From NCBI GenBank assembly GCA_009761415.1, contig QUOL01000002.1:434001-498000 (forward strand): DNA of 64,000 nt, read 5' to 3'. Made by a program: the position numbers and the translations under genes. Below are positions 57,129 to 64,000 of this stretch, one piece after another (the stretch's first letter is position 1; every line of letters starts with the position of its first letter). A model generated the notes under the pieces. That model saw only the letters and a list, made by a program, of their open reading frames with translations, made no database searches and was not told the origin of the DNA. The stretch comes from Sarcomyxa edulis (lineage: Eukaryota; Basidiomycota; Agaricomycetes; Agaricales; Mycenaceae).

Positions 57129-57793
57129 ATCCCCCTGCGCCAACTCATCGCCAACGCATCTTGTGTTTGTTGTCCTCATCTTCACGGCCCCCGTTTGTTT
57201 GTATTTTATAAGTCCCCTTGTATGCCTTGGGACCTTGCCCTCCTTGTTCATTCCCCTTGTCGTTGCTTGTCGTGGTTTCCTTTCTGGGCTTACATCTTGT
57301 GGCTTTATCTCCTCGCTGTCGACTCTTCATGTGCTTTCTGGCCGCTTTGATCAAGCTTCATGGGGTCATGCAGTGTCCTCCCCTTCGTGAGCTCCCTTCC
57401 AAATTTGACGTTAAATTCCCCTTTCATTGACGAACCTGCACGTTGTTCAGAAACCTACCAGGATTTTTATGTAGCGACCCGGAGCTCATGTGAGCCTTTC
57501 GCACCTCGTGTGTCTGTCCTCTTTGTGGATATTGTTCTTGATCGGATTGTTTCTTGATCGTGTTGATCTTTCCGGTCTCAGTTTATGCTCTCCGTCGTTC
57601 CTTGTTGTCGTGTTCCTCTCGCCTCTTTGCTGTATGTTTATGATGTGTTCTTCCACTTTGCATGGCCGACTTGCTTGTCTCGAGGCCTGGAATTCTCCAA
57701 GGCGCCAATCCTCTCGTCAAGTCCAACTACAAGCAGGTCGAATCCTCTATAGTTCCGAGTTTTGGATAATGTTTTCCCCTCATCTCGGAAGCG

Positions 57794-57872
57794 GGGGTTG
57801 CAAACCCCAGTGAGTCTGTCCTTTATAGGCTCCCTATGATTTTCTCGTTAATGAGCCTATACTTTCTTTCAG
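57794..57872 (+). other. Predicted intron with donor hairpin (right copy)
   Basis: Hairpin GGGGTT-GCA-AACCCC (57794-57808), one A, then GTGAGT. The 63-nt intron 57810-57872 has GTTAATGAGCCTATAC and ends TTTCAG. Confidence 0.6.
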
Positions 57873-58301
57873 GAGACTTCTCTGGAGAGGTGACTTTCTG
57901 TCATCCCAAACTACATGCCTCAGTTGTGATCTCCACTGTTTTCTCTGCTTGTGCTTGCACTTTTTCGGTTGGATTGTTTACCTCCTCCGTCACCAATTGT
58001 GGTGCAGTCCGCTTTTGTGACAGTTTTCCTCTTCCGAGTAGTGTGTACCACCAGCTCGATCACAACTCACGACGACAATCTCTTGTTCATATCGGATCGT
58101 CGCAGGTTTCCACTTGGCTGTGCTCGGCGATGTCTTGTGCGTGTGCTCTCGTGTCTTGCTGATTTGTCCTGCGTATGCTGTGCGGGACCTTTGCTCGTTG
58201 TGTTATATCTGGTTTGCTCTTGTGCTTTTTGCGCGTGTCATCACTGTTATGTGCTCGTTTGTCGTTCAAGCTATTTTCGTTGTATATTACTTTCGATCCC
58301 G

Positions 58302-58399
58302 GTGAGTCCGATTCTTTTCTTTCCTGTTCTGATACATCTGCTAATGGGCTTACACGTCGTTCGTAGGCAAATCAGGAGGGGGGATAACATCCTCCCTCC
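58302..58399 (+). other. Predicted intron followed by an 11-bp exon-start hairpin (right copy)
   Basis: A 65-nt intron (58302-58366) with GTGAGT, CTAATGGGCTTACACGT and CGTAG. No donor hairpin is seen here. The following exon starts with GGAGGGGGGAT paired to ATCCTCCCTCC (58375-58399): 11 pairs, one of them G.U, with loop AAC. Confidence 0.6.
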
Positions 58400-58840
58400 A
58401 ATCTGTGTGTCCGTCTGTCCTACCGCTTGTGCTGTCATCCGCTGTTCTTTCCTGCGCTTTGTTGTGCGCATGGTTGTCTCTCTCTCATATGTTTCGGGTT
58501 GTTCTGCGACTCTGTTGCGTGTCATCATCCTCTTATCCGGCTACAATTCTGGTGCTGCCATTGGACGCCTTTCCCAACGTTTTTTCGGCTTGATCGGTCT
58601 TTCTGGGTGCCGGGTCTCAATCGATATCGCATGGTCGGAGGGTACATTCAAGTTCGCTTGTACTGGGCTACATTGTATCTGGTTACCTATGTTTACTCTG
58701 GGCGGCCCTTCTGTCGACGTACACTGTCTGCGTCGTTGTTCTTGTTCATTTGATTTGACCTACTGTAGGTCGCTCATGTTTCTTGACGTACTTGGCATGT
58801 GCCTACTCTCTGTTCTCTTCCTGTGTATCCATGTGTAGGA

Positions 58841-58956
58841 GGGGGTCTGTGGTACCCCCGTGAGTTCTTCGATCTTGCTTGCGTTGTATTGGCATGTACT
58901 AACGAGCTTACACGTTCATCGTAGGTTCATCAATGGAGGGTCGATTGTGCCGACCC
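58841..58956 (+). other. Predicted intron with donor hairpin and exon-start hairpin (right copy)
   Basis: Hairpin GGGGGT-CTGTGGT-ACCCCC (58841-58859) abuts the donor GTGAGT at 58860. The 65-nt intron to 58924 contains TACTAACGAGCTTACACGT. The next exon has GGGTCG/CGACCC (58938-58956). Confidence 0.65.
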
Positions 58957-60008
58957 GTCATCGGCCAGAGTGCAGTCGACTGTGTGCGCCGTCTCTCTCA
59001 CGGGTCGTTCTGGACCATTGCTCGCGCTTTGTTTGCGCGTCTACGTCTTTTTTGTTTTCAGCGTGACAATATCTCCCCGAATTTCTGTTTATTTCATGCT
59101 CGTGCCATATGCATATTGTCTACGTTGCATTTTTCCTTCGCATTGTAAATGTACGACATGTGTCCGCGGCAGTGTTGCCCACTGGCGAATATCTATTTTC
59201 CAGTCCTCTATGGTACAGAAGGACTTCCGACGGCAGCTTTGGATCAACAATCGGTTTCTCGTAGGCTTTACTTGTTTGTGTTCACCTTGCATGTCTACGT
59301 ATGCTCCGCGGACCTCTCCTCCCGACTTCTTTTGTCCAACGTGGGTCCCTGTCTTCACTGACCAGTCTGGTGTTTCGGTTTTTATGATCTGGCTTTTGTG
59401 TAATTTGTGCCTCAGATTATCAGATTGTGTGTTCTCTGAATCTGGATTTGGATTGCTCAGACGAAACCTCTGACCTTCATGCTATCCCTGGGGAGGCAAT
59501 ACTGTAGCTTGTGACCTTTCGATTGACCTGTGCCCTACCTGGACTCAGATCTCTTCCTCTTCTGTGGATCTCCGTAGGAGTCGTCGGTGAATCCAAACCT
59601 CAAATAACCCGCCCAGGATTCGGTTTACCGTAGCTCCTCCGCTTTTTACCCTCACTTGTACTGTCGGTCTTTCTCACTCGGACTATTTGGCCTGCTTTGT
59701 GCTCTTGTCTGCTTGTGTATGTGCGTAGCACTATACCCGTGTCTAGGTGGTGTCTGGTATCGTGTTTTGCGGGTCCTCTGCACCGCCTTCTCTCTGGTTG
59801 GAAGCTCAAGTTCTGGGGCCTGTCTGCATCGTATTTTGCGCAGAGTATTCAAGTTATCTGCGAAGGAACATTGCTCCCAGTGACCCGGCGTTTGTCTGGC
59901 TGACGCGTACTCCGGATTTCGTTATGACCTGGCCGGAGTCTTGTATCCTTGATCTTGCTCCGTACTTGATTCTCTTGCAACCTTGGCCAATCTCAATTGT
60001 GTTGTGGA

Positions 60009-60117
60009 GGGGTCAGGTACCCCGTGAGTTCTACACCATCTACTGTTCTTAATTCGCCCTAATTAGACTACACGCTATCCATAGGTCTATATGGTCAAGG
60101 GGCTGGAGCTTCCCCCT
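60009..60117 (+). other. Predicted intron with donor hairpin (right copy)
   Basis: GGGGT-CAGGT-ACCCC (60009-60023) abuts GTGAGT. The intron 60024-60084 contains CTAATTAGACTACACG and ends CCATAG. The following exon has AGGGG..CCCCT (60098-60117). Confidence 0.6.
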
Positions 60118-60460
60118 CAACTGGACTCGTACTTTTATGCCTGCATACTTAGTCCTCTTCGCCGTTCTCTGGCTTGTTCGTGGTTTTGTTTCGTGGGTCT
60201 CGTCGTGGCATTTTATGCTATCAGCAGTTGCTTTGTCTGGGCAATTTTCTGCAGGCTTCGTTCTACGCTTGAGCACACTCTATTCAACCTATAAACCTTC
60301 TTCTTCGTCCTAGCTCCATGTTCTCCTCGTCGATTCGAAGCTTGAACTGCCATCTTACGAGCTATCAGGGCTTACCAGAGCCTATCCGGGCGGCAATTCC
60401 TCAAAACAGTAGGTTTGAAAACGAAGGTCATTTCTCTCCGTATGATATGAAAATTCAGAA

Positions 60461-61971
60461 TCAATTCTCGCTAACGCCTTTGAGACCATCCAGAATATGT
60501 TCAAAATCCTTTATCACTGCTTCCCGATCCCCCCAAACTGACCTAATCGAATCATTGCGAGCTTTGCATTCCTCAACGCCGTGGACCACACGTGTATTCC
60601 CCATCGCTCGAGCTCCTTTCACCAACTCTGCAGAACGCGGCAAACGTACAGACTCGTATTCGTGGAAGATAGTCGAAAGTGTTGTGGTGGGTAAAGCAGC
60701 GCTAACATCTGGATGGTGCTTGAGGAGCGAACCAATAAGGTGATAGATGTCTTCAAACGCTTGATTGCCTCCTTGCCCAAGATGCTGTCATGTATGATTT
60801 AATTGGTGAGTGCAAACAAGAGTAGGGAAGTATGGGTGGGAGCTGCGCACCGGACTGGTTGGATGAGCGGCATCTCCCAAGAGCACTACTCTTCCTTTGT
60901 ACCACGTTGTTAGTTCAGGACGATCATATAATCCATACTAGTCAGAGCGTGCAAAAGATTAGATGCCGTACACGACTTGATGAGCTGAGGCCCACCTTGA
61001 TAATCTTCTCAGCACTCTTGATGAGTTCGCCGGCACCAAAGTCCCACTGCGAAAATGGTCCATTCCTGATGTCATCCAGTTTATGCGCATCCATTGCATG
61101 CCATGTTTCAGGTGATTCTGATTCGCGCTGAGAAATACTAGAGGAAGGGACTGTCAGCATCCGTTTGTCTTGAGATGTCAGAAGAACACTGACGCCCACG
61201 AAGAATGCGTTTCCGATACAGGATATGTAATGATGTGAGCATCGTTCCCGAAGTAATTTACCATCGAAGGGACTTTCGACAATATCTCTGGAGTTCGCGA
61301 AAATCCGCCCGTCTGCGAATTCATCAGCATCAACGATACAGGTCATATATAGAGGGACCGTACCTGCACCAGTCCAGTAAAGTCGGCTTTCTCCACCCCG
61401 AACAAGGATTTACGAGTGTTGCTATGTAGGCCATCACAGCCAACGACAAAACTCGCCGTATCGGTGTGCCCATTGGCGAAAGTGACACGAACCTCATCCT
61501 CTCCTTGTTCGAGAGAAACTAGCTCGTGACCCCAGATAATTGGAACGTCGTGTTCCTCAGCTGTCGCGATCAACACCTTGTGAATAGCAGCTCTTTCGAC
61601 GCCAACAATACCGAATCCGTATTTCTTGTATATGTATGTTTCGGGAACGTCAGTTTCGCCGAGAAGACCAGGGTCGTCCGGGCAGGTAGAATATTGGACG
61701 GAAGCGCTCATACGTTTCCCTGGAATCTTGTCCACGAGCCCTGGAATGAGGGAAAGTACACGAAGACCATTGGCTTGCAACCTAGTAAGAATGAATCAGT
61801 CAGGAAGACGGTATGGTTTATGATAACGTACGCCATGCTGAGACCAGTCACCGCATTAGTGGGGACTTTCTCGTAGACGATAGGGTCGTATCCTTTCAGC
61901 TTGAGGAATGTCGCGAGGACTGGACCTGCTATCCCAGCACCTGCGATGATGACTTTAGCGGGTTTGGACAT
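60461..61971 (-). CDS. FAD-dependent monooxygenase, copy 2
   Basis: Inverted paralogue of the gene at 4989-6508. It starts MSKPAKVIIAGAGIAGPVLA (GxGxxG) and has VVGCDGLHSNTRKSLFG (DG motif), then spliced blocks including ETWHAMDAHKLDDIRNGPFS QWDFGAGELIKSAEKII. It ends KGARAMGNTRVVHGVEECKA ... DGLKGVSEN. I count 122 identical residues of 141 between the two copies over the LQ.NGLRVL to GLVQVR block. Exon layout matches copy 1. Its 3' end is only about 150 bp from the right repeat element. Both copies appear open, so both may be functional; the substrate is unknown. Confidence 0.87.
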
Positions 61972-63929
61972 GCTGCCCGATTGATGGAAACACTAAAAAA
62001 GTCTGAGGTGAGGTGACTTTTGACTTTCTTTTTGTGATCCAAGAGCTTTTGAACTGTTGAAAGCAAAGCCCTATCAACCCTTGCGGTCTCCTAAGTATCA
62101 CTTAGAATTTCGGTGTGGCCCCACACGGTGTCCGTGGTAGGCCGGTTCGACCAAGGTTCGACGACGTTCTGATAAGTCAGCATGATAGAGTGAACCCAGT
62201 TAGAAGCCTCCTGCGGCGATTGGCCTCAGTCGATCAAGCATGATGGTCGAAGTCAGAAGAATCGATTGTCCTGTCCAGTTGGACGAGGGAGATACGTTCC
62301 AGCCCACCTGACCATGCTGATTGCATGCAAAATCGCAACCTTCTGCTCGGCCCGAGACGCCCAGTGGGAATGCGTTTCTTCACGCGTTGATTAACTCCTG
62401 CGGGTCGTCGACTTGTCGAGATCGTCTGCGAGGTATCGAGGAATTAGGGACATGCTCGTGTGTGAACTCGAAAGGCTTAAAATAATATAGCGCATCGTAT
62501 ACAAGAATAACCGAAACGTCGCCACATACATGATGACGGCGCTAAGGTCCCAGTGCAATAATCTGGACAGTGATGAGCACTCGCTTTGAGTGGCTCAAGT
62601 TGTTACAGAGTTACTGAGATATGACATTGATCAAGCCCAGGGTACGATTGATAGCTTCGTTGAGCTTACTTGCTTGTGGGGGTTGAACGCTATATCATGA
62701 GCGTACGAGGGTTTTTAATTCGAACTTGGAGGGCACCGCGATTGGGAACGGCTCGTATGACGTTCATGAAGGATAGCCGGCAGTGGAGTAAATGAAGAGG
62801 CAGAGGCAGAGAATATGGCGATGAGGAATAATCCTGATGAAGTCCTCGACAAGAACAATGACTAAAGACCAGTCAAGTCAGTCTTAATCAGATAGTACAC
62901 CATCAGATGAATCCATTTTTGAATTAAGAAACGTACTTTTCATCGGATCCCTCATATTTTTGCTTCTAGACAGCTAACGCAGCAACATACACCCGCTAGC
63001 CACTTTGCAAACTTGGTGAATGTCTTGTTCAAGTTTCCCCAACGTTTCTGTATGAGGTTCTCATGAAGGTCAGCGATGAGCGTTGTATCTTCGATAGTCG
63101 TGGACGCGCTCCGTAGAATCCCAGATGGTATGGCATTCGTCGATTGCGATGGTGAAAACCCTAGGTGACTGTCCCGAGGCGAAGGTAGGCAAGAGCAAAG
63201 ACTCGGAAATTCGGAAATGCGAGCTTGAGAACCGAAGGATTGCACTTCGAGTTACTGCAGTACCTTTGCTGTACGATGAGAGAGGATGCAGAACTTTTGG
63301 ATTCATATTGGCAATGGCATACTTTGGAGGGAAACATAGACAAAAGAACGAAAAACGAGACACGACAGTGTATACTGCGGAAAAAAGAAAGAGTTTGATG
63401 CAATGCGAACTTTCGAAAACGAGATTGGAGCGGGGTTGGGGGTTGGGAGCGAGGGAAGAGAACGGGTTGAACACGAACGAAAGGGAAGATAACGGTTTCG
63501 CATGTACAGTAAATGGGGACGTAGAAATTCGACATGATATGAGGACAAAACAAAACAAGACACAGACAGAATTCCCTATGCGGAGAGAACGAAAAAAAAA
63601 GAAAATGGATTTCAGAAAAGACTCGGTAACACGGACAGGACAGCGCGAGATGTGGGTAATAATGGACATTCATATTTGGTTGTAGGATGAACACCAGGGG
63701 CGTACGATGGGATGAATAGTCATGTTGTATAACGTTGTGCGTGTGTGGTAGTAGAGCTTCGTTCGAGACATTGAGAGTTCCGCGTTTGCAAATGAAGACG
63801 AAATAGAAGTGAGAGGACGTGAATAAAAATGTGAGCAGATCCAGAGTCCGATTTATGAATAGGAGAAAGGAAGATGCAAGCGTGATGGGTCATGATATCG
63901 TTTTGAGAAACATAAGGACAGAGAATCCT
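61972..63929. other. Long intergenic stretch, no supported gene
   Basis: About 2 kb. It starts with the FAD monooxygenase upstream region. GTGTGGCC CCACAC near 62113 is a short perfect inverted repeat, followed by GGTTCGACC / GGTTCGACG as a direct repeat. Frames at 62952-63694 lie on both strands in A/G-rich sequence and show no domains; I do not call them. Confidence 0.4.
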
Positions 63930-64000
63930 TCAAGGCGAAGGGGTCCTCCCAGCCATGGTCATCCGGAATTGAACAGATCCACTGCTGCTCTCCGAGCTAT
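63930..64000 (-). CDS. Possible 3' end of a gene running off the window
   Basis: A minus-strand frame enters from the window edge and ends at 63930 with SSESSSGSVQFRMTMAGRTP SP. The Ser-rich text is coding-like, but only 23 codons are visible, so this is weak support. Confidence 0.25.
   Translation of the reverse strand, partial: SSESSSGSVQFRMTMAGRTPSP

Larger units (their letters stand above)
55905..60310 (+). repeat. Multi-intron, hairpin-rich repeat element, right copy
   Basis: Plus-strand copy of the element at 21890-25480, inverted relative to it. Promoter block: CACGTG (55920-55925), micro-ORF (56030-56140), TATAAA (56147-56152). Predicted introns: 56354-56432, 56672-56726, a donor at 57030, 57387-57450, 57810-57872, 58302-58366, 58860-58924 and 60024-60084. 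Introns from 57387 onward share a CTAAY-RAGCYTAYAC-like 3' half. A 295-codon frame (57951-58838) reads across the 58302-58366 intron and has no domain, so I do not call it a gene. The exon 58925-60023 is about twice as long as the others and may hide a degenerate intron near 59490-59555. Ends are approximate. Confidence 0.65.

Noticed and set aside
57951..58838. 295-codon plus-strand frame inside the right repeat copy
   Set aside because: It reads through a predicted intron (58302-58366), is rich in Cys/Ser/Leu as expected from a T/C-rich strand, and shows no domain or counterpart in the left copy.
63070..63694. Overlapping long frames on both strands near the right end
   Set aside because: Low-complexity A/G-rich sequence leaves several frames open at once; none shows a domain or splice structure.

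Overview
This is a nuclear segment from a basidiomycete, most likely a mushroom-forming Agaricomycete. The genes are intron-rich with introns of about 45-80 nt (GT..CTRAY..YAG). Both strands are densely used from short divergent promoters. Several proteins belong to families expanded in Agaricomycetes: F-box-like proteins, an orphan 7TM receptor family and small oxidoreductase families. There is no bacterial, phage or CRISPR content.

Region by region. (1) 0.3-8.4 kb: a short-chain dehydrogenase, a probable Utp8/NOL11-like nucleolar protein, an FAD monooxygenase (copy 1) and an F-box protein. (2) 8.7-17.8 kb: an intron-containing tRNA-Arg(TCG), then a large inverted duplication centred near 13.84 kb. 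Each arm holds an Old Yellow Enzyme (OYE) gene and an F-box gene. The left OYE is a broken fragment and the left arm also carries copies of a short repeat. (3) 18.0-21.9 kb: a 60-bp tandem duplication, a membrane-anchored protein of unknown role, a WBP2/GRAM-like protein and a hypothetical gene. (4) 21.9-25.5 kb and 55.9-60.3 kb: two inverted copies of one multi-intron repeat with no convincing long reading frame. (5) 26.8-53.6 kb: mostly ordinary single-copy genes, including a 7TM receptor, a KHA1-type cation/H+ antiporter, BUD31, a TB2/DP1/HVA22 protein, two complex I subunits flanking a lipoate ligase, a glycerophosphodiesterase and an SLC1-type acyltransferase. (6) 53.7-55.9 kb: gene relics. 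(7) 60.5-62.0 kb: FAD monooxygenase copy 2, inverted relative to copy 1.

The most unusual content is the 21.9-25.5 / 55.9-60.3 kb repeat pair. Each copy starts with a nearly invariant promoter block (CACGTG, a 36-codon micro-ORF, TATAAA). A diverged transcribed body follows, with related short introns. Most downstream 5' splice sites sit directly behind a G-run/C-run hairpin, and several exons begin with another hairpin. Substitutions between copies tend to leave G.U pairs on the transcribed strand, which suggests a structured RNA.

Gene cooperation is mostly housekeeping. The clearest theme is mitochondrial: NDUFA1, lipoate ligase and NDUFA8 lie within 3 kb. The oxidoreductases at 0.3-1.5, 5-6.5, 16.4-17.8 and 60.5-62 kb do not form a recognisable biosynthetic cluster. 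All splice models were drawn by eye and exact exon limits should be treated as approximate.
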